Positions 7,916-14,984 of a DNA stretch of 37,670 bases are shown here, piece after piece. Source of the DNA: Rubrivivax benzoatilyticus JA2 = ATCC BAA-35. GTDB taxonomy: Bacteria > Pseudomonadota > Gammaproteobacteria > Burkholderiales > Burkholderiaceae_C. The position numbers were made by a program, and so were the translations under genes. How positions within the stretch are numbered: position 1 is the first letter of the stretch; the number at the start of each line of letters is the position of its first letter. Under the pieces are notes generated by a model. The model was not told where the DNA came from. It was given only the letters and a program-made list of their open reading frames with translations, and ran no database searches. Location: positions 1 through 37,670 of the forward strand of contig NZ_AEWG01000008.1 in assembly GCF_000190375.1 (NCBI RefSeq), in the 5' to 3' direction.

Positions 7916-8040
7916 AAGACCATCTTTATTTCATTTCGGAATATGCATACGCGAGGCATCTCCACAGCGGCCGGCCGCACGACCTGCTGATGCTGGCGCG
8001 GTTGGCAGGCTCTTCGATGGCCGGCCGGCCACCGGCCCCG

Positions 8041-8046
8041 TAGAGT
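8041..8046 (+). promoter_or_regulatory. -10-like hexamer TAGAGT before GST gene
   Basis: TAGAGT lies 27 bases before the ATG at 8074, with a good AAAGGAGA ribosome binding site between them. No strong -35 is seen. It belongs to the TAnnnT series described in the findings. Confidence 0.35.
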
Positions 8047-8073
8047 CGGGAGCCGTCAAAGGAGAGAACCACG

Positions 8074-8709
8074 ATGAAGCTGATCGGCATGCTCGACTCA
8101 CCCTACGTGCGCCGCGTCGCCGTGTCGCTGCAACTGCTCGGGCTGCCGTTCGAACACCGCTCGTTGTCGGTGTTCCGCCAGTTCGACGAGTTCAGCGCGC
8201 TGAACCCGGTCGTCAAGGCGCCGACGCTGATCGCCGACGACGGCACGGTGCTGATGGACTCGACGCTGATCCTCGACTACGCCGAGACGCTGGCCCGCCC
8301 GCGCAGCCTGATGCCCGAGGACCCGGCGGCACGCGCACGCGACCTGCGCCTGCTGGGCCTGGCGCTGGCGGCGATGGAAAAAAGCGTGCAGATCGTCTAC
8401 GAGCGTGGCCTGCGCCCGCCCGAGAAGCAGCACGCGCCGTGGATCGAACGTGTCACCGGCCAGCTGCAGGCGGCCTGCGACGAACTGGAGCGTGAACTCG
8501 AACGCGCGCCGCTGCCGGCCGCGCGCGACGCACTGCGCCAGGCAGCGGTGACCGCCGCCGTCGGCTGGCACTTCATGCAGCAGACGGTGGCCGAGCGGCT
8601 GCCGGCCGCGCGTTACCCGCAGCTCGCCGCGCTGTCGGCGGCCGCCGAGGCGCTGCCCGAGTTCCGCGCCGCGCCGCACGGCGACGGCACGGTGGGTCAG
8701 GCGGGCTAG
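8074..8709 (+). CDS. Glutathione S-transferase family protein
   Basis: A 211-residue cytoplasmic GST-fold protein. The N-terminal thioredoxin-like domain (1-80) opens MKLIGMLDSPYVRRVAVSLQ, where Ser9 or nearby Tyr11 is at the glutathione-activating position, and has the cis-proline region NPVVKAPTLIADDG and the gamma-glutamyl-binding DSTLILDY. The all-helical C-terminal domain follows (about 90-200). The start is supported by AAAGGAGA upstream. It stands alone: divergent from the ABC transporter, 149 bases before the next gene. Whether it conjugates a xenobiotic, reduces a disulfide or only binds a ligand is not visible. Confidence 0.9.
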   Translation: MKLIGMLDSPYVRRVAVSLQLLGLPFEHRSLSVFRQFDEFSALNPVVKAPTLIADDGTVLMDSTLILDYAETLARPRSLMPEDPAARARDLRLLGLALAAMEKSVQIVYERGLRPPEKQHAPWIERVTGQLQAACDELERELERAPLPAARDALRQAAVTAAVGWHFMQQTVAERLPAARYPQLAALSAAAEALPEFRAAPHGDGTVGQAG

Positions 8710-8757
8710 GTTCGCCGTCACGGGCGCCCACTGCACCGCCAACACGCGGGTCGGCGC

Positions 8758-8779
8758 CCAGGCCCGCTGCGCGGCCTGG
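8758..8779 (+). terminator. Hairpin downstream of GST gene, no T-run
   Basis: CCAGGCC-N8-GGCCTGG is a perfect 7-bp inverted repeat 48 bases after the GST stop. Without a T-tract it is not a classical terminator; it may stabilise a 3-prime end. Chance occurrence is possible in such GC-rich DNA. Confidence 0.3.
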
Positions 8780-8821
8780 CCATGCCTGACGCCGTCGAGG
8801 GCATGCGCCGCCGGAACCGTC

Positions 8822-8827
8822 TAGTGT
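8822..8827 (+). promoter_or_regulatory. -10-like hexamer TAGTGT
   Basis: TAGTGT lies 31 bases before the ATG at 8859. No -35 match stands out, and no ribosome binding site is seen between it and the start. Confidence 0.3.
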
Positions 8828-8858
8828 CGAGCCCACCGCAACCGCCCGCCCGTCTGCC

Positions 8859-9407
8859 ATGCGCATTCCCGCCGCCCTCGCCGCCGTCGTCGCCGGCTAT
8901 CTCTCGATGCAGCTGCTGATCTTCAGTGCCGGCTGGCTGGCGCGTGTGCCGGCGCCCGACGGCTGGTTCGCCTTCTTCGGCCCGGGGCGGCAGGACATGG
9001 CGGCCGGGCTGCTGAGCAGCGTCGCGTTCGCGCTGCCGCAGCTGCTGCTGGCCGTCGTGCTGGGCTGGGCGGCGACGCGGTTGTTCGCCGTCGACGGCAG
9101 GCGCCACGCGCCGGGCCTGGTGCTGGGCGTGCTGCTGCCGCTGCTGATCCCGGCCGTCTCGACGGCGCTGGACGCGCCGGGTGGCGGCTTCGGCGCCTCG
9201 ATGGCGCGCCAGCTCGGTGCCTACGTGCCGCCATCGGCCTGGCTGATCCCGGCCGGCCCGTGGTCGGCGCTGCTGGGGCTGGCCATCGGCTTCGGCTGGC
9301 TGCGCCGCGCCGCCCCCGCCCGCGCTGAGGCGTCCCGGCGGGGGCCCCCGTCGGCAGGCCGTGTGCTCCCGCACCCGGGCGACGCGGCACCGCCGCCGCC
9401 GCCCTAG
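8859..9407 (+). CDS. Hypothetical membrane protein
   Basis: A 182-residue protein of no family I recognise. Four hydrophobic stretches are visible: about 5-28 (with a possible N-terminal anchor), 49-72, 85-105 and 125-148. A hydrophilic, Pro/Arg-rich tail ends in six prolines. It is therefore probably an inner-membrane protein. Codon use matches its neighbours (strong GC at third positions). The ATG at 8859 fits the -10-like TAGTGT 31 bases upstream. Its stop is 49 bases before the next small membrane protein, which has its own TAGGCT hexamer overlapping this gene's end, so joint function is not implied. Confidence 0.7.
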   Translation: MRIPAALAAVVAGYLSMQLLIFSAGWLARVPAPDGWFAFFGPGRQDMAAGLLSSVAFALPQLLLAVVLGWAATRLFAVDGRRHAPGLVLGVLLPLLIPAVSTALDAPGGGFGASMARQLGAYVPPSAWLIPAGPWSALLGLAIGFGWLRRAAPARAEASRRGPPSAGRVLPHPGDAAPPPPP

Positions 9408-9410
9408 GCT
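9405..9410 (+). promoter_or_regulatory. -10-like hexamer TAGGCT
   Basis: TAGGCT overlaps the TAG stop of the preceding gene and stands 46 bases before the ATG at 9457, with a GGAGG ribosome binding site between. Confidence 0.3.
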
Positions 9411-9456
9411 GCAGGGCATCGATCGCGGATGTCCCGCGGCCGCTCCCGGAGGCCTC

Positions 9457-9735
9457 ATGAAACAACAGGTTGCCCGTCTGTCCCCGCACCAGAACGCCAA
9501 GGTGCTGGCCGTGCTGGTGTCCGCCGTGGCGCTGGTCGCGCTGCTGCCGGCGGGTGCGATCGCGCTCGCCTACGGCGCGCCGCTGGCACTCGACCCGACG
9601 CTGCTGCTCGTCGCCGGCGTGCTCTACGTGCTGCTGAACTACGCGATGACGGCCCTCGCCTGCCTGCTCTACAACGGGCTGGCGCGCGTCGTCGGCGGGC
9701 TGGAGTTCGAGGCCCGCGGCGGCGCCGAGACCTGA
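9457..9735 (+). CDS. Small two-helix membrane protein
   Basis: A 92-residue protein with two hydrophobic helices (about 17-40 and 46-70) and a short hydrophilic tail. The end of the second helix and the tail read LLYNGLARVVGGLEFEAR; a Y-N-x-(L/F)A-x-x-x-GG-x-E pattern of this kind occurs in DUF3566-type small membrane proteins, but the resemblance is too short to name a family. The start at 9457 is preferred over upstream in-frame codons because a CGGAGG ribosome binding site lies 4 bases before it. Function unknown. Confidence 0.7.
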   Translation: MKQQVARLSPHQNAKVLAVLVSAVALVALLPAGAIALAYGAPLALDPTLLLVAGVLYVLLNYAMTALACLLYNGLARVVGGLEFEARGGAET

Positions 9736-9761
9736 GGCCGGCGCCGACGGCGGGCCGGCCC

Positions 9762-9767
9762 TAGCAT
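9762..9767 (+). promoter_or_regulatory. -10-like hexamer TAGCAT
   Basis: TAGCAT lies 27 bases before the GTG start at 9795. No ribosome binding site is seen in the short leader. Confidence 0.3.
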
Positions 9768-9794
9768 GCGGCGTCCGCCGCCCCGCCCCACGCC

Positions 9795-10127
9795 GTGAAC
9801 CTCGCCACCACCGCCGCCCTGTTCGTCGCCACCGCGCTGATGGAGATCACCGGCTGCTTCCTGCCCGCGCTGTGGCTGCAGGGCCGCACCGGCGCCTGGG
9901 TGCTGCTGCCGGCGGCCGCGGCACTGGCAGCCTTCGTCTGGCTGCTGACGCTGCATCCGGCGGCTTCGGGCCGGGTCTACGCGGCCTACGGCGGCGTCTA
10001 CGTCGCCACCGCGATCGCCTGGCTGTGGCTGGTCGACGGCATCCGGCCCTCGGCCTACGACCTCGCCGGCTCGGCGATCGCGCTGGCCGGCATGGCGGTC
10101 ATCGCCTGGGGCTGGCAGCGCGGCTGA
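9795..10127 (+). CDS. ynfA: UPF0060 (YnfA family) membrane protein
   Basis: A 110-residue integral membrane protein of the YnfA/UPF0060 family at its standard length. Four hydrophobic helices span nearly the whole chain. Hallmarks are [14 protein letters not shown] at the start, the central [17 protein letters not shown], and [21 protein letters not shown] at the end. The fold is like small multidrug-resistance proteins, and some homologues have been linked to drug export, but transport has not been shown generally. The start is GTG at 9795, fixed by the conserved N-terminus. Probably monocistronic. Confidence 0.92.
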   Translation: MNLATTAALFVATALMEITGCFLPALWLQGRTGAWVLLPAAAALAAFVWLLTLHPAASGRVYAAYGGVYVATAIAWLWLVDGIRPSAYDLAGSAIALAGMAVIAWGWQRG

Positions 10128-10173
10128 AGCTGGCATCCGCCGGCAGGGCGAAGACCGCCGCGGGCCGCTCGCG

Positions 10174-10179
10174 TAGGCT
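10174..10179 (+). promoter_or_regulatory. -10-like hexamer TAGGCT
   Basis: TAGGCT lies 31 bases before the ATG at 10211; no clear -35 or ribosome binding site. Confidence 0.3.
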
Positions 10180-10210
10180 GGCTGGTTTCCCGCTGCCCGA
10201 AACGACACCG

Positions 10211-11164
10211 ATGCGCCCTGCCCTCGCCGCCGTTGCCACCGCCTTGTCGCTGCTCGCCAACCCCGGTTTCGCCGCCGAGGAAATGCTGCAGCTCCAGACC
10301 GCCACCGGCGCCCTGCACGGCACGCTGCTGCGCCCCGACGACGCACCGCAGCCGCTGGTCGCACTGATCGTCGCCGGCTCCGGGCCGACCGACCGCGACG
10401 GCAACAACCCGATGGCCGGCCACAACGACGCGCTGAAGCTCGTCGCCCAGGCGCTGGCCGACACCGGCATCGCCTCGCTGCGCTACGACAAACGCGGCAT
10501 CGCCGCCAGCGCCGCGGCCGGCGCCGACGAGTCGAAGCTGCGTTTCGACGGCTACGTCGACGACGCCGCGGCCTGGGCCGTACAGCTCGCACGTGACGGC
10601 CGTTTCGCCGCGGTGGCGATCGTCGGCCACAGCGAAGGCGCGACGATCGCCGCACTCGCCGCGGCCAAGGCGCCGGTGGCCGGCGTCGTCTCGATCGCCG
10701 GCCCCGGCGAACCGGCCGCGGCGACGCTGCGGCGCCAGCTCGCCGGCAAGTTGCCGCCCGACTTGGCCGAACGCAACGAAGCGCTGCTGGCGGCACTCGA
10801 AGCCGGCCGCCTCGTCGACGAGGTGCCGCCGGCGCTGGCGGCCCTGTACCGGCCGAGCGTGCAGCCCTACCTGGTGTCCTGGTTCCGCCAGCGTCCGGCC
10901 GACGCGGTCGCGGCGTTGCGTGTGCCCTGCCTGATCGTGCAGGGCGACACCGACCTGCAGGTCTCGCTGGCCGACGCGCAGGCGCTGCAGAGTGCGCAAC
11001 CGGCCTGCCGGCTGGCGCGCGTCGCCGGCATGAACCACGTGCTGAAGGCGGTGCCGGCCGACCGCGCACGACAGATCGCCTCCTACGCCGACCCGACGCT
11101 GCCGCTGGCCCCCGGCCTGGCCGAGGCCGTGGTCCCGTTCCTGAAGGGGCTGGCCAGGCGCTGA
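10211..11164 (+). CDS. Secreted alpha/beta-hydrolase
   Basis: A 317-residue exported hydrolase. Residues 1-22 form a signal peptide (cleavage near GFAAEE), so it acts in the periplasm. The core has VAGSGPTDRDGNN (54-66), a motif of prolyl-oligopeptidase-like and dienelactone-hydrolase-like esterases, then SLRYDKRGIAAS, the nucleophile elbow VGHSEGA with Ser141, the acid in IVQGDTDLQVS and the His in AGMNHVLK, giving a complete triad. Substrate unknown; related proteins are described as acyl-peptide or ester hydrolases. The ATG at 10211 is chosen because it begins the signal peptide; longer in-frame extensions overlap ynfA. The next gene, 25 bases on, appears to have its own promoter. Confidence 0.88.
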   Translation: MRPALAAVATALSLLANPGFAAEEMLQLQTATGALHGTLLRPDDAPQPLVALIVAGSGPTDRDGNNPMAGHNDALKLVAQALADTGIASLRYDKRGIAASAAAGADESKLRFDGYVDDAAAWAVQLARDGRFAAVAIVGHSEGATIAALAAAKAPVAGVVSIAGPGEPAAATLRRQLAGKLPPDLAERNEALLAALEAGRLVDEVPPALAALYRPSVQPYLVSWFRQRPADAVAALRVPCLIVQGDTDLQVSLADAQALQSAQPACRLARVAGMNHVLKAVPADRARQIASYADPTLPLAPGLAEAVVPFLKGLARR

Positions 11165-11177
11165 CACGCCCGGGCGG

Positions 11178-11183
11178 CAGAAT
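11178..11183 (+). promoter_or_regulatory. -10-like hexamer CAGAAT, 6 nt before GNAT gene
   Basis: The sequence GGCAGAATCGCCCGATG places CAGAAT six bases before the ATG at 11190, nearly identical to the site at 142-147. No Shine-Dalgarno sequence is present, so a leaderless start of the five-gene cluster is plausible. Confidence 0.4.
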
Positions 11184-11189
11184 CGCCCG

Positions 11190-11720
11190 ATGCCTTCGCG
11201 TCTGCGCATCACCCCGCTGCGACCGCAGCACCTGGACGAACTGGCCGCCGCGCTGCGCCACCCGGCGGTCTACGAGCACATCGGCGGCGAAGTCCCGTCG
11301 GCCGCCGAGTTCCACCTCGCGCTGGAACGGGCGCTGGCCGGCCCGCCGCCCGGCGGCGGCCAGCGCTGGTTCAACTACCTCGTGCGCCACGCCGACTCGC
11401 GCACCGTGCTCGGCCGGCTGGAGGCCACCGTCGTCGGCCGCGTCGCCGAAGTCGCCTTCCTGTTCGCGCCCGGCATCTGGGGCAACGGCTACGCCAGCGA
11501 AGGCCTGGCCTGGCTGCACGAGGAGCTGCGGCGCGAAGCCGGCGACGTCGACTTCTGGGCCACCACGCTGCCGGCCAACCGGCGCTGCCAGGCACTGCTG
11601 CGGCGTGCAGGCTATGTCGAGGTGCCGGCGGCCGTCGCCCCGGCGCTGCAGAGCTACGACGCCGGCGACCTGGTGTTCCACCGGGCCGGCCTGCCCGGTG
11701 CAGCCGGAGGCACGGCGTGA
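11190..11720 (+). CDS. GNAT family N-acetyltransferase (RimJ/RimL type)
   Basis: A 176-residue acetyl-CoA-dependent transferase. The acetyl-CoA loop is the RimL-like LFAPGIWGNGYASEGLAWL (about residues 91-109, W-G-x-G-x-A-x-E-G), followed by the conserved Asn in LPANRRCQALLRRAGY. The C-terminus is Gly/Ala rich. It heads a coupled cluster: its TGA overlaps the GTG of the VOC-GNAT fusion gene (GTGA). The substrate could be a protein N-terminus, an antibiotic or a small amine and is not visible. Third-position GC is high, as in neighbours, with no sign of recent transfer. Confidence 0.85.
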   Translation: MPSRLRITPLRPQHLDELAAALRHPAVYEHIGGEVPSAAEFHLALERALAGPPPGGGQRWFNYLVRHADSRTVLGRLEATVVGRVAEVAFLFAPGIWGNGYASEGLAWLHEELRREAGDVDFWATTLPANRRCQALLRRAGYVEVPAAVAPALQSYDAGDLVFHRAGLPGAAGGTA

Positions 11721-12562
11721 TCCATCACCTGTCGCTCGGCGTGCACGACATCGAAGGCGCTGCACGCTTCTACGACGCCGTGCTCGGCACGCTGGGCCAC
11801 GCCCGCGTCTGGACCGACCTGCGCCCCGGCGAGACCGGCCAGGCCGTCGGCTACGGGCCGCCGGGCGGCGGCGACGTGCTGGCGCTGAAGCAGGTCGCGC
11901 AGCCCGCGGCCGACATCCCCGGGCAGCACATCGCCTTCGGCGCCACCACGCATGCCGCGGTCGAGGCCTTCCACGCCGCGGCCCTGGCGCATGGCGGGCG
12001 CGACAACGGCGCACCCGGCTGGCGACCGGACTACGGCGAGGACTACTACGCCGCTTTCGTCGTCGACCCCGAAGGCCACCGGCTCGAAGCGGTCTGCCGC
12101 GCCGTGCGGCCGGGGCTCGGTGCCACGACACCGACCGTCGTCGCGTTCGAGCGCCGCCACTTGCCGGCCGCGCTGGCGCTGTGGCGCTCGATCCCCGGCA
12201 TCGGCCTCAGCAAGGCCGACGAGCCGGCCGCGCTGGCCGCTTTCCTGCGCCGCAACCCGGGGCTGAGCTTCGTCGCGCTGGATGGCGGCGAACTCGTCGG
12301 CACCCTCCTCTGCGGCCACGACGGCCGGCGCGGGCTGATCCACCACCTGGCGGTCGCGCCGGAGAGGCGTCGCCGCGGCCTGGGGCGTGCGCTGCTGGAC
12401 GCCGCGCTGGCGGCGCTGCAGGCCCAGGGCATCGACAAATGCCATCTGATGGTCTTCGCCGACAACGCCGAAGGCCTGGCTTTCTGGCGCCGCCAGCAGG
12501 CCGTCGAGCGGGTCGAACTGGCGCTGCTGTCGATCGCCACCGCGACGCGGCACGGAGACTGA
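11717..12562 (+). CDS. VOC (glyoxalase-fold) - GNAT acetyltransferase fusion
   Basis: A 281-residue two-domain protein. Residues 1-125 are a vicinal-oxygen-chelate domain: MIHHLSLGVHDIEGAARFYD at the start, HIAFGA at 71-76, RDNGAPGWRPDY and YYAAFVVDPEGHRLEAV at the end. Likely metal-binding residues are an early His, His71 and Glu124. A short linker leads to a GNAT domain (about 137-275) with LAVAPERRRRGLGRALL (211-227) and a DNAEGLAFWRR motif near 255. The VOC half is closely similar to the separate protein at 22599, so the fusion joins two families common in this region. The start is GTG, overlapping the previous stop; 4 bases separate it from the P-loop remnant. Function unknown; a glyoxalase-fold resistance protein coupled to acetylation is only a guess. 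Confidence 0.85.
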   Translation: MIHHLSLGVHDIEGAARFYDAVLGTLGHARVWTDLRPGETGQAVGYGPPGGGDVLALKQVAQPAADIPGQHIAFGATTHAAVEAFHAAALAHGGRDNGAPGWRPDYGEDYYAAFVVDPEGHRLEAVCRAVRPGLGATTPTVVAFERRHLPAALALWRSIPGIGLSKADEPAALAAFLRRNPGLSFVALDGGELVGTLLCGHDGRRGLIHHLAVAPERRRRGLGRALLDAALAALQAQGIDKCHLMVFADNAEGLAFWRRQQAVERVELALLSIATATRHGD

Positions 12563-12566
12563 CGCG

Positions 12567-12746
12567 ATGCGCTGCCTCGTCGTCGGCACCAGCGGCGCCG
12601 GCAAGTCGACCTTCGCGACGAACCGCACCCGCTGCGCCGAGATGCGCGCCGACCCTCGCCGGGCCGGGCTGCGCTGGCACGAGCTGCGCACGCCGCGCGA
12701 GGCGCGCAACTGGCTGCGAGTCCCACAACGAGCCACCCCACGATGA
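12567..12746 (+). pseudogene. P-loop kinase remnant with internal deletion
   Basis: A 59-residue frame begins MRCLVVGTSGAGKSTFAT, an intact Walker A motif (7-14, GTSGAGKS) of adenylate-kinase-like AAA proteins. It then jumps to CAEMRADPRRAGLRWHELRT and PREARNWL, which is how such proteins (about 170-180 residues) normally end. The lid, Walker B and substrate domains, roughly 110-120 residues, are missing, without a frameshift. The open frame is still wedged between neighbours: 4 bases after the fusion gene and overlapping the next ATG by 4 (ATGA). It may be a decaying gene kept for translational coupling, or an assembly collapse. It cannot be an active kinase. Confidence 0.65.
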
Positions 12747-13252
12747 GCGATGACCGCCCGCCGCAGATCGACCTGCGCCCGCTGGTCGCCGCCGACCAGC
12801 CGCGCCTGTGGCACTGGCTGCACCTCGCGCTCTGGGACCCGCCGCCGGCCGCGCTGCGCCCGGTCGAGGTGCTGCAGTTGCCGGCGGTGCGCCTCTACGC
12901 CGAAGACTGGGGCCGCCCGGGCGACGTCGGCGTCGTGCTGCGGGTCGACGGCGCCGACGCCGGCGCCTGCTGGATGCGCCAGGTGGCCGACGGCCAGGGT
13001 CTGGCCTGGGTCGACGAAGGCACGCCGCAACTCGGCATCGCGCTGGAGCCGGCGTTCCAGCATCGTGGCTTCGGCGAAGCGCTGATGCGCGGCGCGCTCG
13101 CCGCCGCACGCGCCGCCGGCGTCGCGCAGGTGGCGCTCACCGTGCACCCCGAGAACCCGGCACGCCGGCTCTACACACGTTGCGGCTTCGTCGACGTCGG
13201 CGAACGCCGCGGCTACCGCCTGATGCTGGCGCGGCTGGGCGAACAACGCTGA
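12743..13252 (+). CDS. GNAT family N-acetyltransferase
   Basis: A 169-residue GNAT protein. The acetyl-CoA-binding segment is GIALEPAFQHRGFGEALM (about 98-115, with Q-x-x-G-x-G in the form QHRGFG), and the later VHPENPARRLYTRCGFVDV carries the Asn and the Tyr/Gly-Phe of motif B. The N-terminal half is shaped like ribosomal-protein-type transferases (IDLRPLVAADQPRLWHWL). Its ATG overlaps the stop of the P-loop remnant, and a broken VOC gene follows after 12 bases, so it is the fourth member of the cluster. Acceptor unknown. Confidence 0.85.
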   Translation: MSDDRPPQIDLRPLVAADQPRLWHWLHLALWDPPPAALRPVEVLQLPAVRLYAEDWGRPGDVGVVLRVDGADAGACWMRQVADGQGLAWVDEGTPQLGIALEPAFQHRGFGEALMRGALAAARAAGVAQVALTVHPENPARRLYTRCGFVDVGERRGYRLMLARLGEQR

Positions 13253-13264
13253 AGGCGGACCGGC

Positions 13265-13665
13265 ATGCTGCACCACGTCGAGCTCTACGTCGGCGACCTG
13301 CAACGCTCCACCGCTTCTGGACACCGCTGCTGCAGGCACTGGGCTGGCAAGTCCAGCCCTGGTCCGGCGGCGTGAACTATCGGCACCGCGACCACGACCT
13401 CTGTTTCCTGCAGGCGCCGACCGGACACCTCGCCGCCGGTTATCACCGCCAGCGCATCGGCCTGAACCACCTGGCGTTCCAGGCGGCGTCGCGCGCGCAG
13501 GTCGATGCGCTGCGCGCCTGGGTGCGCGACGCCGGCCACACGCCGCTCTACGAAGACCGCTACCCGTTCGCCGGCGGTCCCGGGTACTACGCGATGTACT
13601 GCGAGGACCCGGACCGCCTCAAGGTCGAGATCGTCGCGCCGGACGATGACGAGGCGGCGACGTAG
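13265..13665 (+). pseudogene. VOC family protein, single-base frameshift
   Basis: The ATG at 13265 starts MLHHVELYVGDLQRST, a VOC N-terminus, but the frame then stops at 13373-13375 after 36 codons. One base to the side the family resumes: FWTPLLQALGWQVQPWSGGV, HRQRIGLNHLAFQA, GYYAMYCEDPDRLKVEIVAP, ending at the TAG 13663-13665. Adding one C in the CC run near 13309-13312 (ACC CGC TTC TGG) gives a normal protein of about 133 residues. It is either a recent loss or a sequencing error. Metal-site residues (His4, His in GLNHLAF, Glu in VEIV) are intact, which favours a recent event or an error. Last gene of the GNAT/VOC cluster. Confidence 0.75.
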
Positions 13666-13709
13666 CGGCTCCGCCGATTCCGGGGCCGACGGGCGTCACG
13701 CCACCGGCG

Positions 13710-13715
13710 TATGCT
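13710..13715 (+). promoter_or_regulatory. -10-like hexamer TATGCT before lysE-type gene
   Basis: TATGCT lies 25 bases before the ATG at 13741, with GGGAGGA as ribosome binding site between. No good -35 seen. Confidence 0.35.
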
Positions 13716-13740
13716 GCGCCCGCCCACGGGAGGACCATCG

Positions 13741-14355
13741 ATGATCAGCCCCGAATTCCTGCTCACCTCGCTCGTCGTCGTGCTGGTGCCCGGCACCGGT
13801 GTCGTCTACACGGTCTCGACGGGCCTGGCCCAGGGCCGGCGCGCGGCCTTGTTCGCGGCGCTGGGCTGCACGCTGGGCATCGTGCCGCACCTGGCGGCCA
13901 CGGTGCTGGGGCTGGCGGCGCTGATGCACGCCAGCGCGCTCGCCTTTCAGGCGCTGAAGTACGCCGGCGTGCTCTACCTGCTCTACATCGCCTGGGCGAC
14001 CTGGCGCGACAGCTCGGCCTTCGCGGTCGACGGCAGCCTGGCGCGCACGCCGCCCTCGGGCCTGGTGCTGAAGGCCTTCCTGCTCAACATCCTGAACCCC
14101 AAGCTGACGATCTTCTTCCTCGCCTTCCTGCCGCAGTTCGTCGACGCGCAGGCGGCGCGGCCGATGCTGCAGCTGCTGGCGCTGGCCGGCGTCTTCATGG
14201 TGATGACCTTCGCCGTCTTCGCGGTCTACGGCGCGCTGGCACATGCCTTCCGCGCCCGGGTCATCGGTTCGGCGCGAGTGCAGGCCTGGCTGCGGCGCGG
14301 TTTCGCCGCCACCTTCGCCGGCCTGGGTCTGCGGCTGGCGACGACGGAGCGCTGA
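13741..14355 (+). CDS. LysE/RhtB family exporter
   Basis: A 204-residue inner-membrane exporter of the LysE/RhtB family, which moves amino acids or related small molecules out of the cell. It has about six hydrophobic helices. The first carries LVVVLVPGTGVVYTVSTGLA, the family P-G-x-x motif, and the middle has KYAGVLYLLYIAWATWR and FLLNILNPKLTIFFLAFLPQ, both diagnostic. The ATG at 13741 is preceded by GGGAGGA at the right distance; the in-frame codon at 13711 lies inside the -10-like hexamer. A GNAT gene follows after 8 bases and is probably cotranscribed. Substrate unknown. Confidence 0.92.
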   Translation: MISPEFLLTSLVVVLVPGTGVVYTVSTGLAQGRRAALFAALGCTLGIVPHLAATVLGLAALMHASALAFQALKYAGVLYLLYIAWATWRDSSAFAVDGSLARTPPSGLVLKAFLLNILNPKLTIFFLAFLPQFVDAQAARPMLQLLALAGVFMVMTFAVFAVYGALAHAFRARVIGSARVQAWLRRGFAATFAGLGLRLATTER

Positions 14356-14363
14356 CCGCGCCG

Positions 14364-14930
14364 ATGCAGCTCGTCCGCCCGAGCCTCGAACACCTGCCCG
14401 CCTACGTCGCCGCACTGCAGACCGGCTGGTCGGCCGACACGGTGCGCGGCGCCGACGCGGCGCGCGAGGAGCTCGACGCGATCGCGCGTGCGCCGGCGGT
14501 CTTCATCGACCTGCTCGAAGACCGCCAGGGCCGCGGTGCGCCGGTGACGCTGCCCGACGGCAGCCAGGTCGCGCGGCTGCCGGGCTTGCGCCGCTGGATC
14601 TGGGACGAAGAAGGCTTCGCCGGCGTCATCGGCCTGCGCTGGCAGCGCGGCACGCCCGAGCTGCCGCCGTACTGCCTGGGCCACATCGGCTACTCGGTCG
14701 TGCCCTGGAAACGCCGCCGCGGCCACGCCAGCGCGGCGCTGCGGCAGATGCTGCCCGAGGCGCGCGCCGTCGGCCTGCCCTGGGTGGACCTCACGACCGA
14801 CCCCGACAACCTGGCGTCGCAACGCGTCATCGTCGCCAACGGGGGCGTGCTGCTCGAGCGGTTCACGAAACCGGCGCAGTTCGGCAGCACGCCGGGGCTG
14901 CGCTGGCGGATCTCGCTGGCCCTCACCTGA
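14364..14930 (+). CDS. GNAT family N-acetyltransferase
   Basis: A 188-residue GNAT protein resembling the predicted acetyltransferases of COG3981. It opens MQLVRPSLEHLPAYVAALQ, has a long N-terminal part with RRWIWDEEGFAGVIGLRW (76-93), then the acetyl-CoA segment GYSVVPWKRRRGHASAAL (109-126) and the Asn-containing DLTTDPDNLASQRVIVANGG. It lies 8 bases after the LysE-type gene, an arrangement in which export and acetylation could act on the same compound; this is inference. Confidence 0.85.
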   Translation: MQLVRPSLEHLPAYVAALQTGWSADTVRGADAAREELDAIARAPAVFIDLLEDRQGRGAPVTLPDGSQVARLPGLRRWIWDEEGFAGVIGLRWQRGTPELPPYCLGHIGYSVVPWKRRRGHASAALRQMLPEARAVGLPWVDLTTDPDNLASQRVIVANGGVLLERFTKPAQFGSTPGLRWRISLALT

Positions 14931-14972
14931 CACGATGGCGCAAGGCGTCGCGCCGCGGCGCCGCGCATCGGT

Positions 14973-14978
14973 TAGCGT
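14973..14978 (+). promoter_or_regulatory. -10-like hexamer TAGCGT, 6 nt before Nudix gene
   Basis: GTTAGCGTCGCCGCATG: TAGCGT, six bases, ATG at 14985, no Shine-Dalgarno sequence. Candidate leaderless start. Confidence 0.35.
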
Positions 14979-14984
14979 CGCCGC

